A DNA stretch of 64,000 nucleotides. Origin: Sphingomonas sp. J315. GTDB lineage: Bacteria; Pseudomonadota; Alphaproteobacteria; Sphingomonadales; Sphingomonadaceae. Position 1 is the stretch's first letter. Every line of letters begins with the position of its first letter. The notes under the pieces are model-generated. The model saw only the letters and a list, made by a program, of their open reading frames with translations, did not search any database and was not told where the DNA came from. Below are positions 54,939-63,310 of the stretch, in pieces. The stretch lies in contig NZ_CP088296.1 in NCBI RefSeq assembly GCF_024666595.1, forward strand, positions 2,153,501-2,217,500, given 5' to 3'. The position numbers and the translations under genes were made by a program.

Positions 54939-56261
54939 ATGGCACGGATAGAAACCCCCAGACGCGTGCGTGGCACGCAGGACATCTTTGGCGACGAACA
55001 GCGCCGCTTCGCCCGCGTGGTCGAGGCGTTCGAACATGTGCGGCGGCTCTATTGCTTCCAGCAGGTCCAGGTGCCGGTGTTCGAATCCACCGCGGTGTTC
55101 GCCCGCTCGATGGGCGAGACGTCGGACGTGGTGTCGAAGGAGATGTACACCTTCCCCGATCGCGGCGACGATCTGCTGACGCTGCGGCCCGAATTCACGG
55201 CGGGGATTTGCCGGGCGTATATCACCGAGGGGTGGCAGCAATATGCCCCGCTCAAGCTGACCACGCACGGGCCCGTGTTTCGCTATGAGCGGCCGCAAAA
55301 GGGGCGCTATCGCCAGTTCCACCAGATCGACGCCGAGATCATCGGCGCGGCGGAGCCGCAGGCCGATGTCGAGCTGCTGACCATGGCCGACCAGCTGCTC
55401 AAGGAGCTGGGGATATCCGAGGGCGTGACGCTGCAGCTCAATACGCTGGGCGATGCGGAGACGCGCGAGGCATGGCGCGCGGCGCTGGTCGCGCATTTCG
55501 AGGCGCACCGTGAGGAGTTGAGCGAGGACAGCCTGACGCGGCTCGAGAAGAATCCGATGCGGATTCTGGATTCGAAGGACCCGCGCGACCGGCCGATTGC
55601 GGATTCGGCGCCGGATATCGATGCCTATCTGACCGATGAAGCGCGCGCGTTCTTCGACGCAGTGACCAGCGGGCTGGACGCGGCGGGCGTGGCGTGGACG
55701 CGCAACGCGCGGCTGGTGCGCGGGCTCGACTATTACCGCCACACCGCGTTCGAGTTCGTCACCGACCGCCTGGGCGCGCAGGGCACGGTGCTGGCCGGCG
55801 GGCGCTATGACGGGCTGATCGGCAATCTGGGCGGGCCGGAGACGCCTGGCGTGGGCTGGGCCGCGGGGATCGAGCGGTTGGGGATGTTGCTGGAGCCTCC
55901 AATGGGCGAGCAGATTGAGGTAGCTATCGTCGCTGAAAAGAACGCGGTGAACGATGTTGCTATTCGCGCGACAGCGACCCTGCGCCGTCATGGAGTTCGC
56001 ACCGAAATTTTTCTCTCGGGTAGTGAGCGCAAGCGTTTCCCCAAAGCCAAGGCGGCGGAACCCCTACTTATCATTTCGATTGATCAGGCTGTATCGCCGC
56101 CTGACGGTCACTCACTGGCTCGACTTTCGTTCACCTCGCCCGACACCGGCGATCTTCAGCGACGGGTCGATGGCGCCTTGCGGACGGGGTATCGCTTTGA
56201 CGACCCAGCTGGGTTGCTCGCTGGTGGGACGCGATCGATGTATGAGATCGGCAACGGATGA
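54939..56261 (+). CDS. hisS: histidyl-tRNA synthetase with an atypical C-terminal domain
   Basis: Class II synthetase. Motif 1 ([31 protein letters not shown], including motif 2), the histidine-binding [17 protein letters not shown], and motif 3 [28 protein letters not shown] are all good. From about 55905 the DNA changes: GC falls to roughly 55% (99 of 180 bases, 55921-56100) from 78% in a sampled upstream line, and the anticodon-binding domain lacks the usual glycine-rich and GEDE/KDL motifs. It reads [37 protein letters not shown] instead. Total length (440) is still normal. It overlaps prfA by ATGA. Confidence 0.92.
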   Translation: MARIETPRRVRGTQDIFGDEQRRFARVVEAFEHVRRLYCFQQVQVPVFESTAVFARSMGETSDVVSKEMYTFPDRGDDLLTLRPEFTAGICRAYITEGWQQYAPLKLTTHGPVFRYERPQKGRYRQFHQIDAEIIGAAEPQADVELLTMADQLLKELGISEGVTLQLNTLGDAETREAWRAALVAHFEAHREELSEDSLTRLEKNPMRILDSKDPRDRPIADSAPDIDAYLTDEARAFFDAVTSGLDAAGVAWTRNARLVRGLDYYRHTAFEFVTDRLGAQGTVLAGGRYDGLIGNLGGPETPGVGWAAGIERLGMLLEPPMGEQIEVAIVAEKNAVNDVAIRATATLRRHGVRTEIFLSGSERKRFPKAKAAEPLLIISIDQAVSPPDGHSLARLSFTSPDTGDLQRRVDGALRTGYRFDDPAGLLAGGTRSMYEIGNG

Positions 56262-57331
56262 CCCGCATCTCCCCCGAGCGGATCGCGCAGATCGAGGCGC
56301 GGCGGGATGAGCTGTCGGCGATGATGGCGACCGGCGACCTGCCGTCGGACAAGTTCGTCGCGGTTTCCAAGGAATACGCCGAGCTGGAGCCGGTCGCGGC
56401 GGCGGCGGGCGAGGTGCGGCGGCTGCGCGCCGAGGCGGTGAGCCTGGCGGCGATGACGCGCGAGGCGGATGCCGAGCTGCGCGCGATGGCGGCCGAGGAA
56501 TTGCGCGCGAACGAGGCGGCGCTGGCGCAGGCCGATCACGCCCTCGCGCTGGCGCTGTTGCCGCGCGATGCGGCGGACGAGCGCGCGGCGATGCTCGAAA
56601 TCCGCGCCGGGACCGGCGGGGACGAGGCGGGGCTGTTCGCGGGTGATCTGCTGCGCATGTACACCCGCTATGCCGAGCGGCAGGGGTGGAAGGTCGAGTT
56701 GATCTCCGCCAGCACCTCCGAAGCCGGGGGCTATAAGGAAGTCGTCGCCAGCGTCGCGGGCAAGGGCGTGTTCGCCAGATTTAAGTTCGAAAGCGGCGTG
56801 CACCGCGTCCAGCGCGTGCCAGTGACCGAGAGCGGCGGGCGCATCCACACCAGCGCCGCGACCGTCGCGGTGCTGCCCGAGGCCGAAGAGGTCGATGTCG
56901 AGATCCGCAACGAGGACCTGCGCATCGACATCTATCGCGCGTCCGGCGCGGGCGGGCAGCACGTGAATACCACCGATTCGGCGGTGCGACTGACGCATAT
57001 CCCGACGGGGCTTGTGGTGATCCAGCAAGATCAAAGGTCGCAGCACAAGAATCGCGACAAGGCGATGCAGGTGCTCCGCACGCGGCTCTATGAGCTGGAG
57101 CGCGAGCGGCTGGCGACCGAGCGCTCGGGCGCGCGCAAGTCGATGGTCGGATCGGGCGACCGGTCGGAGCGGATTCGCACCTACAACTTCCCGCAGGGGC
57201 GGGTGACCGATCACCGCATCAACCTGACGCTGCACCGCCTGCCCGAAATCCTGGAGGGCGAGATGGACGAACTGATCGGCGCGCTGGTTGCCGAGGATGA
57301 GGCGGAGCGGCTGGCGGCACTCGACTCATGA
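56258..57331 (+). CDS. prfA: peptide chain release factor 1
   Basis: Recognises UAA/UAG stops. GGQ motif in [26 protein letters not shown], preceded by the codon-recognition domain ([27 protein letters not shown]). Length 357 is normal. The start overlaps the hisS stop (ATGA), and prmC, which methylates the GGQ Gln, follows, a conserved functional pair. Confidence 0.97.
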   Translation: MTRISPERIAQIEARRDELSAMMATGDLPSDKFVAVSKEYAELEPVAAAAGEVRRLRAEAVSLAAMTREADAELRAMAAEELRANEAALAQADHALALALLPRDAADERAAMLEIRAGTGGDEAGLFAGDLLRMYTRYAERQGWKVELISASTSEAGGYKEVVASVAGKGVFARFKFESGVHRVQRVPVTESGGRIHTSAATVAVLPEAEEVDVEIRNEDLRIDIYRASGAGGQHVNTTDSAVRLTHIPTGLVVIQQDQRSQHKNRDKAMQVLRTRLYELERERLATERSGARKSMVGSGDRSERIRTYNFPQGRVTDHRINLTLHRLPEILEGEMDELIGALVAEDEAERLAALDS

Positions 57332-57332
57332 T

Positions 57333-57436
57333 TCCCCTCCCGCTTGCGGGAGGGGCTAGGGGAGGGCCTGTCCATTCGGGCCGCTTCCTATGGTGACAGG
57401 CCCTCCCCCGACCCCTCCCGCAAGCGGGAGGGGAGT
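57333..57436. repeat. inverted repeat pair inserted at the prmC start
   Basis: Left arm from 57333 contains CCCCTCCCGC-TT-GCGGGAGGGG, then GGGGAGGGCCTGTC; the right arm (57396-57436) is its near-exact reverse complement. The spacer contains the only ATG available to prmC, and the right arm is translated as the first residues of that protein. Confidence 0.88.
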
Positions 57437-58253
57437 TAGGGCGGCGATTGCCGATGCAGCTGCGCGGATTGCGTCGGCGACGTCCCGCCTCGATGCCGAG
57501 TTGTTGATGGCGCATGCCCTCGGCGTGTCGCATCAGGATTTGCTGTTGAAGCATCTGGGCGATCCCGAGCCGGACGGGTTCGCGGGGCTGGTCGAACGCC
57601 GGCTGGGCCATGAACCCGTCGCCTATATCACCGGTTCACGCGGCTTCTGGACGGTGGAGATCGGCGTCGGTCCCGGCGTCTTGGTGCCGCGCGCGGACAG
57701 CGAGACCTTGATCGAAGCGGCGGTGGCGCATTTCGCTGGAACGTCGGGGCCGAAACGGGTGCTCGACCTCGGTACCGGGCCGGGGACGTTGTTGCTGGCG
57801 GCGTTGGCTGAATGGCCCGAGGCGCACGGGTTGGGCATCGATGCCTCCGAGCGCGCGCTTCAATACGCTCAGGACAATGCGATCGATCTGGGGATGGACG
57901 AGCGAGCGCGCTTCAAGCTCGGCGACTGGAGCGAGGGTCTTGCCGGCCAGTTCGACCTGATCCTGTGCAACCCGCCTTACATCGGCACCGCCGAGGAACT
58001 GGGGCCGGAGGTACGCGACCACGAACCGCCCGCCGCGCTGTTCGCCGGAGCCGACGGCCTCGACGATTACCGCCGCATCGTCCCCGACCTCCCCCGCCTG
58101 CTCGCGCCGGGCGGAATCGCGGTGATCGAGATCGGCTGGACGCAGGCAGACCCCGTGTCGGCGCTGATGCGGGCGGCGGGGCTCGACCCCATCCTCCACC
58201 ACGACCTTGGCGGACGTCCGCGCGCGGTTGCGGCAAAAATGCCGCGAAGTTGA
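57390..58253 (+). CDS. prmC: release factor glutamine methyltransferase
   Basis: Methylates the GGQ glutamine of release factors with SAM. SAM fold: RVLDLGTGPGTLLLAAL, LGIDASERALQYAQDNA; the signature NPPY is in DLILCNPPYIG. An N-terminal helical part RLDAELLMAHALGVSHQDLL is normal. The first ~17 residues (TGPPPTPPASGRG) come from a palindromic repeat, and the original start codon appears to have been replaced (GTT at that position), so the protein now begins inside the repeat at ATG 57390 or GTG 57393. Confidence 0.93.
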   Translation: MVTGPPPTPPASGRGVRAAIADAAARIASATSRLDAELLMAHALGVSHQDLLLKHLGDPEPDGFAGLVERRLGHEPVAYITGSRGFWTVEIGVGPGVLVPRADSETLIEAAVAHFAGTSGPKRVLDLGTGPGTLLLAALAEWPEAHGLGIDASERALQYAQDNAIDLGMDERARFKLGDWSEGLAGQFDLILCNPPYIGTAEELGPEVRDHEPPAALFAGADGLDDYRRIVPDLPRLLAPGGIAVIEIGWTQADPVSALMRAAGLDPILHHDLGGRPRAVAAKMPRS

Positions 58254-58510
58254 ACTATCGCTGCGTAGCACCAATATAAGGCTTGGAGATTGTTGCCGCG
58301 CGGGCTAAGGATTGGCTCGGGGCAGGCACCAGCAACCTAAATCGTTGAAAAGGTTCGCCGACCCAAATCAAGGCATGTGCGCTGCTGATTGTCCGGCAGC
58401 CATGCGGGAGCCGTTCCGGTTCGCAGAACCGGCGCGGCGCGCGGTGTAACACGCATCCGGGATCGCTGTTTGACCGATGGCGGATTGAGTAAGGACAGGA
58501 CACACAGACG

Positions 58511-59287
58511 TTGATCAACAATCGTCAGGCGAACAACGGTCGCCGTCGCGGCCGTGGTGGCCAGCGCCAGCAGGGCGGCGGCAACAACCCCAATTCGGGC
58601 AACCGCATCGACAATCGCGCACGCGGCAATGCCGCGCAGCTGCTTGAGAAATACAAGAACCTCGCGCGCGACGCCCAGATGGCGGGCGACCGGGTGAACA
58701 CCGAATATTATCTCCAGTTCGCCGATCACTATTTCCGCGTGCTGGCCGAAACGCGTTCGCGCTTCGAGGAACAGAATCCGCAACAACGCCGCCCGCGCGA
58801 CGAGTTCGACGGCGACGAGGACGAGTTCGAGGGCGAAGAGGGCAATCGCAGCCAGGACGGCGAGTTCGCCGATGAGGGCGACGAGCAGGGTGAGCGTCAG
58901 GCGCGCAGCGACCGCGACAATCGCGACAATCGCGACCGGGGCGAGCGCAACGACCGCCGCCCGCGCCGCGACCGCGATGGCCGCGACAATCGCGAAGGCC
59001 GCGACCGCGACAATCGGAATCGCGATGATCGCCGCGAGCGTCAGCCGCGTGGCGTGGAGGGCGAGGAAACACCGGTAGCTGCGAACGAGGACGAGGCTCC
59101 CGCCGAGGAGCGCCGCCCGCGTCGTGGCCGCTCGCGTCGTGACGAGGCGAGCAGCGATGCCGGCCATGGCGGCGACATCGCAGCCGTTCTTCCGCCCGCA
59201 CTGGGCGTCGAGGGCGAGGTGGTCGAGGTCAAGCCGCGCCGCCGCCGCGTGAAGAAGGAAGAAGGCGAGCCGGAAGCCGCCGAATAA
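58511..59287 (+). CDS. DUF4167-domain protein
   Basis: A 258-residue protein of an alphaproteobacterial family. The conserved part is residues 1-80 (NNRQANNGRRRGRG, then GNAAQLLEKYKNLARDAQMAGDRVNTEYYLQFADHYFRVL). The rest is highly charged, disordered and repetitive (DRDNRDNRDRGERNDRRPRRDRD). The TTG start lies where the family begins. Probably RNA- or ribosome-associated; no proof. The 257-base gap before it (58254-58510) holds no gene that I can see. Confidence 0.9.
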   Translation: MINNRQANNGRRRGRGGQRQQGGGNNPNSGNRIDNRARGNAAQLLEKYKNLARDAQMAGDRVNTEYYLQFADHYFRVLAETRSRFEEQNPQQRRPRDEFDGDEDEFEGEEGNRSQDGEFADEGDEQGERQARSDRDNRDNRDRGERNDRRPRRDRDGRDNREGRDRDNRNRDDRRERQPRGVEGEETPVAANEDEAPAEERRPRRGRSRRDEASSDAGHGGDIAAVLPPALGVEGEVVEVKPRRRRVKKEEGEPEAAE

Positions 59288-59310
59288 GCGCTTCTCTGCA
59301 AAAAAGAAAA

Positions 59311-59342
59311 GGCCGGTCCGTGACTTACGGGCCGGTCTTTTT
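59311..59342 (+). terminator. Rho-independent terminator after the DUF4167 gene
   Basis: A 10-bp stem GGCCGGTCCG/CGGGCCGGTC with two G-T pairs, a 7-base loop, then T5; an A-rich run precedes it. Standard form. Confidence 0.9.
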
Positions 59343-59418
59343 GCGTTTCGGGACCCTTGACCGTTGACATGGCCGCACCCGCTGGGGATGCTGGGGCATC
59401 AGATCATAGGGGGATGCG

Positions 59419-60771
59419 ATGCGGCGTTTGACCTTGGCTCTTGCGGCCGGAGCCGCAATGTCCGGAGCGATGTTGGCAGTGCCTGCCTCCGCCCAATCGG
59501 CGCAGGGCGACGTCGCGGTCACCATCTACAACAACAATCTGGCGCTGGTTCAGGACAAGCGCGACATGCGCCTGCCTGCGGGCAAGTCGAAGCAGGATTT
59601 CCCGGACGTCGCCGGGCAGATCCGGCCCGAGACGGTGACGATCGGTGCCCCCGGCGCGACCATCGTCGAGCAGAATTTCGATTTCGACCTGCTCTCGCCC
59701 GAATCCTTGATGGAAAAGGCGGTCGGCCAGAACGTCACCGTGGTGCGCGGCGGCCAGAGCCTGCCCGCCAAGGTGCTCGCCTATAATGACGGCACCGTGG
59801 TCGAGATCGGCGGGCGGATCGAGGTGCTGGGCAAGGACGATCGGGTGATCTTCCCGTCGCTGCCCCCGAGCCTGCGCGCGCGGCCGACGCTGTCGGTGAC
59901 GCTGGACGCCGATGCCGCGGGCGCGCGGCCTGTGAAGTTGAGCTATCTGACCTACGGCATGGGCTGGAAGTCCGATTATGTGGCGCTGTTCGACGAGAAG
60001 GCGGGCAAGATCGACGTTCAGGGCTGGCTGACGCTGACCAACAATAGCGGCGTCACCTATAGCAATGCCAACACCTTGCTGGTTGCGGGGGCGGTCGGCG
60101 GCAGCAACCGCGGGGCGTCGTCGGCGATGGTGCCGGGGACCGAGACTGCGGGGCGCGAGCGGATCGGCGACTTCTATGTCTATCCGATCCCCGGTCGCAC
60201 CACGATCGCCCAGCGCCAGCAAAAGCAGGTCAGCTTCCTCGACGTCGCGGGCGCGCCGGCGGCGAAGGCCTATGCCTATCGCAACCCGTGGCTCGGTCGG
60301 CAGGATCAGCCGCGCAGCGTCGACACGGTGTTGCGCTTCTCCTCGTCGGCGGAAGGCGGGTTGGGCGATGCGCTGCCCGCCGGGACGGTGCGCATCTATA
60401 TGCGCGACGCGCGCGGGGCACCGCAGTTCATCGGCGAGAATGCGATCCCGCACACCCCGATGGGGTCGCGGCTCGCGATCAAGACCGGCGAGGCGTTCGA
60501 CGTGAAGGTCAAGTCGGTGGTGCAGACGCGCGAGCGCGCGGGGTCGAGCAAGTGGCGCACGACGATGGTCTATACGCTGACCAATGCGCGGCCCGACGCG
60601 ATCGTGGTCGAATTGTCGCAGGGCGGGCTCGACAGCTGGTGGAAGGACACGCGGATCCTGGAGGAGACCCAGGCTAGCGAGCGGATCAACGCCGATGAGG
60701 CGCTGTGGAAGGTGAGCGTCCCCGCCAATGGCGAGGCGACGCTGACCGCGACCTTCGAAACCCGTTACTGA
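59419..60771 (+). CDS. exported DUF4139-domain protein
   Basis: A 450-residue protein with a signal peptide (ALAAGAAMSGAMLAVPASAQ). DUF4139 features: VTIYNNNLALVQDKRDMRLPAGKS, ADGVxPETV-like start of the domain and repeated beta-sandwich strands, LSYLTYGMGWKSDYVALFDEKAGKIDVQGWLTLTNNSGVTYSNANTLLVAG, and the C-terminal TLTNARPDAIVVELSQ. Function unknown. It is ten bases upstream of a second DUF4139 gene, so they form a pair. Confidence 0.9.
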   Translation: MRRLTLALAAGAAMSGAMLAVPASAQSAQGDVAVTIYNNNLALVQDKRDMRLPAGKSKQDFPDVAGQIRPETVTIGAPGATIVEQNFDFDLLSPESLMEKAVGQNVTVVRGGQSLPAKVLAYNDGTVVEIGGRIEVLGKDDRVIFPSLPPSLRARPTLSVTLDADAAGARPVKLSYLTYGMGWKSDYVALFDEKAGKIDVQGWLTLTNNSGVTYSNANTLLVAGAVGGSNRGASSAMVPGTETAGRERIGDFYVYPIPGRTTIAQRQQKQVSFLDVAGAPAAKAYAYRNPWLGRQDQPRSVDTVLRFSSSAEGGLGDALPAGTVRIYMRDARGAPQFIGENAIPHTPMGSRLAIKTGEAFDVKVKSVVQTRERAGSSKWRTTMVYTLTNARPDAIVVELSQGGLDSWWKDTRILEETQASERINADEALWKVSVPANGEATLTATFETRY

Positions 60772-60781
60772 GGCGCGGCCG

Positions 60782-62350
60782 GTGCGGCGCGCCGCCCTGT
60801 TGCTGATCGCGACCACGCTCGCCGGGACGGGTGGGGCGTGGGCGCAGAACGTGCAGACCTCGGCCGGGCCGGATTCGGTCGGGGTGACGATCTATCGCGC
60901 ACCACATCGCAGTGCAGACCAGAAGATCAGTCTGAGCTATTTGGGCGGCTATGCACTGATCACCGAGACCCGGACAGTGACGATCCCGCAGGGCCGCGCG
61001 GTGATCCGCTTCGAAGGGGTGGCGTCCGGCATTCTGCCCGAAAGCGCGATCGTCACCGGTCTGCCCGCCGGGGTGCGCGAGAAGAATCTCGACGGCGACC
61101 TGCTGTCTGCGGCGAGCCTGTACAGTCGCGGCTTCGCCCGACCGGTGACGTTGCGCCGCACGCGGGACGGCAAGACGGTGGAGGAGCGGGCGATCATCCG
61201 CTCCGGCCCCGATGGCGCGGCGATCGTCGAGACCGAGCGCGGGATCGAGGTGCTGAACTGCGGCCCGACCGAGGATGCGATCGTTTACGACGGCGTGCCG
61301 CCGGGGCTGTCGGCCAAGCCGACATTGTCGGTCGAGACCGACTCGCCGCAGGCCGGGACCGCGACGATCACGCTGTCCTATCTTGCTTGGGGCTTCGACT
61401 GGCAGGCGAACTATGTGGCGACATTGCGCGAGGGCAAAGGCGACGGCGGCGCCACCGCTGCGGGCGCAAGAACCGCCGACTTGTTCGCTTGGGTGACATT
61501 GGCCAGCACCGACATGACCAGCTTCACCGACGCCGAAACCATGGTGATCGCCGGCAAAATCAACCGCACGACCGGACGGACCCGCAACCCGTTCGAGACG
61601 GTCGAAAGTTTTGAATTCAAATGCTATCTCCCCGAAGGAGGAGCCGGGATCCCGCCGCCGCCCCCGCCACCACCGCCACCACCGCCGCCCCCGCCGATGA
61701 TGGCCGCACCCGCAGCCCGGGATGAGGTGGTGGTGACCGGCGCGCGGGTTAGGATGGCGGTTCAGGAGGATCTGGGCGACCTGAAAGCCTATCGCATCCC
61801 CGATCGCACCACCGTCGCTGCAAAATCGCAGAAGCAGGTGGCGATGCTGGCCAAGGACGCGGTGCCGGTGCGCATCATCTATGGCGCTGAAATCGGGTTC
61901 GGTGGTGCCGAACAGCCGCAGATCCTGCTCCGGGCGTTGAACAAGGAGAGTGACGGGCTGGGGCTGCCTTTGCCCGCTGGGCCGGTGGCGCTGTTCGAGC
62001 AGCAGGGCAATCGGTCGCTGCTGATCGACGAATCGAGCACCGACGACAAGGCGGTGGGCGAGGAGGTCGAGGTCAAATTCCCGGCGACTGCCAATGTCAC
62101 GCTGGAGCTGAAGCGGCAGCAGCCCCGACCGCGCCGCCATGCGTTTGAACTGGTCGTGCGCAACGCCAATCCGTTTCCGGTGCAGTTCGAGGGCGAGTTC
62201 GACATCGACCCGCCACTGATGCGCGGGGCTTCGACCCGGCTGGGCAAGAAGGACGGGCGAAACCTGTGGGCAGTGACGGTGCCGGCGAACGGCTCGCAGG
62301 CGCTGACCTATCGGGTGGACTTGCCGGACCCGCAAAAGCCGCAGCGTTAG
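60782..62350 (+). CDS. exported DUF4139-domain protein with a poly-proline segment
   Basis: A 522-residue relative of the previous gene, GTG start, with a signal peptide (LLLIATTLAGTGGAWAQ). A run of about fifteen prolines near residues 286-300 is followed by ARDEVVVTGARVR, which resembles the TonB-box region of sphingomonad receptors. Domain strands LSYLAWGFDWQANYVATL and LEVKRQ-like patterns identify DUF4139. Its end overlaps the converging gene by four bases. Confidence 0.88.
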   Translation: MRRAALLLIATTLAGTGGAWAQNVQTSAGPDSVGVTIYRAPHRSADQKISLSYLGGYALITETRTVTIPQGRAVIRFEGVASGILPESAIVTGLPAGVREKNLDGDLLSAASLYSRGFARPVTLRRTRDGKTVEERAIIRSGPDGAAIVETERGIEVLNCGPTEDAIVYDGVPPGLSAKPTLSVETDSPQAGTATITLSYLAWGFDWQANYVATLREGKGDGGATAAGARTADLFAWVTLASTDMTSFTDAETMVIAGKINRTTGRTRNPFETVESFEFKCYLPEGGAGIPPPPPPPPPPPPPPPMMAAPAARDEVVVTGARVRMAVQEDLGDLKAYRIPDRTTVAAKSQKQVAMLAKDAVPVRIIYGAEIGFGGAEQPQILLRALNKESDGLGLPLPAGPVALFEQQGNRSLLIDESSTDDKAVGEEVEVKFPATANVTLELKRQQPRPRRHAFELVVRNANPFPVQFEGEFDIDPPLMRGASTRLGKKDGRNLWAVTVPANGSQALTYRVDLPDPQKPQR

Positions 62351-62631
62351 TCCCGTCTCTTCTCCGTCGCGTCGCGCGAGCGTTCGTCATGGCCGGTGCC
62401 GGAGCTGAGGAACACCAGCCCCATCAGCGCGCCGCCGAGCAGGATCGACAGGCCGACCCCGATCGCCATTGCGATCGAGGCATGCAGCTGGAACTCCCCG
62501 ACCGCTATATAGAGCGCGATCACTGCGACGATTGCCGAGACCAGCGCAAGCGCGCCGACGATCCCGAAGATGCGACGGTAGCGGCCCCAGGCGAGGCGGG
62601 CATAATCGGGATTGTCGAGGTTCGGCTCCAT
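62347..62631 (-). CDS. small two-helix inner-membrane protein
   Basis: A 94-residue protein with two membrane helices (IVGALALVSAIVAVIALYIAV and AIGVGLSILLGGALMGLVFLSS) after a short soluble head (NLDNPDYARLAWGRYRRIF) and a charged tail. Family not recognised. Its stop overlaps that of the DUF4139 gene. Confidence 0.75.
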   Translation of the reverse strand: MEPNLDNPDYARLAWGRYRRIFGIVGALALVSAIVAVIALYIAVGEFQLHASIAMAIGVGLSILLGGALMGLVFLSSGTGHDERSRDATEKRRD

Positions 62632-62696
62632 ACCCTTTCATTTGGGGACGAAACGTGGGAGTCTCAACCGCCTCAACAGGACAAAGGAGACTGGCG

Positions 62697-63125
62697 ATGA
62701 CGATCGCGGCAATCCTGGGCGGGAAGGGGCAGGATGTCATCACCATCGGCGGCGACGCGACCGTGCGCGATGCGGTGGCTTTGCTTGCCGAAAAGCGCAT
62801 CGGCGCGGTGCCGGTGGTCGAGGGTGGCGTGGTGGCCGGCATCTTTTCCGAGCGCGACGTGATCCACTGCCTGAAGCGCGATGGACCGGCTGCGCTCGAT
62901 ACGCAGGTGCGGATGGTGATGACCGCGCCGGCGATCACCGTGACCCGCGCCGAACCGGTGATGGCGGCGCTGTCGCTGATGACCCAGCGGCGGATTCGGC
63001 ATCTGCCGGTTGTCGAGGGCGGGACGCTCCTCGGTTTCGTGTCGATCGGCGATCTGGTGAAGTACCGGATCGAGAAGATCGAGGCCGAAGCGGACCAGAT
63101 GCGGGCCTATATCCAGACGGCCTAG
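62697..63125 (+). CDS. CBS-domain pair protein
   Basis: A 142-residue protein consisting of two CBS domains (TIGGDATVRDAVALLAEKRIGAVPVVEGGVVAGIFSERDVI and MTAPAITVTRAEPVMAALSLMTQRRIRHLPVVEGGTLLGFVSIGDLV) that bind adenosyl nucleotides. There is no other domain; such proteins act as stress or energy sensors. AAAGGAGA precedes ATG 62697. Confidence 0.93.
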   Translation: MTIAAILGGKGQDVITIGGDATVRDAVALLAEKRIGAVPVVEGGVVAGIFSERDVIHCLKRDGPAALDTQVRMVMTAPAITVTRAEPVMAALSLMTQRRIRHLPVVEGGTLLGFVSIGDLVKYRIEKIEAEADQMRAYIQTA

Positions 63126-63150
63126 GTCGAACTGCGCACTATATATACGC

Positions 63151-63289
63151 GCCGTTTGCCCTGAGCCTGTCGAAGGGCCGAAGCCACAGCTGTCGGGGAT
63201 CGCCCTTCGACAATGACCAGGTGGAACGTCCCCCGGACGTTCCAGCCAAAGCCGGGGGCTTTGGCGACCCGGTCATCAGGGCAAACGGA
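63151..63289. repeat. composite palindromic element with terminal inverted repeats
   Basis: Outer inverted repeats CGTTTGCCCTGA (63153-63164) and TCAGGGCAAACG (63276-63287) enclose three inner hairpins: GTCGAAGGGC/GCCCTTCGAC (63169-63178, 63202-63211), GGAACGTCC-CCC-GGACGTTCC (63223-63243) and CCAAAGCC-GGG-GGCTTTGG (63246-63264). No coding frame. It sits between the CBS gene and the flippase. Confidence 0.8.
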
Positions 63290-63310
63290 CATTGAGGTAG
63301 CGAACTTTCG

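Noticed and set aside
59404..62335. Two long frames antisense to the DUF4139 genes
   Set aside because: Shadow frames of GC-rich genes with signal peptides on the plus strand.
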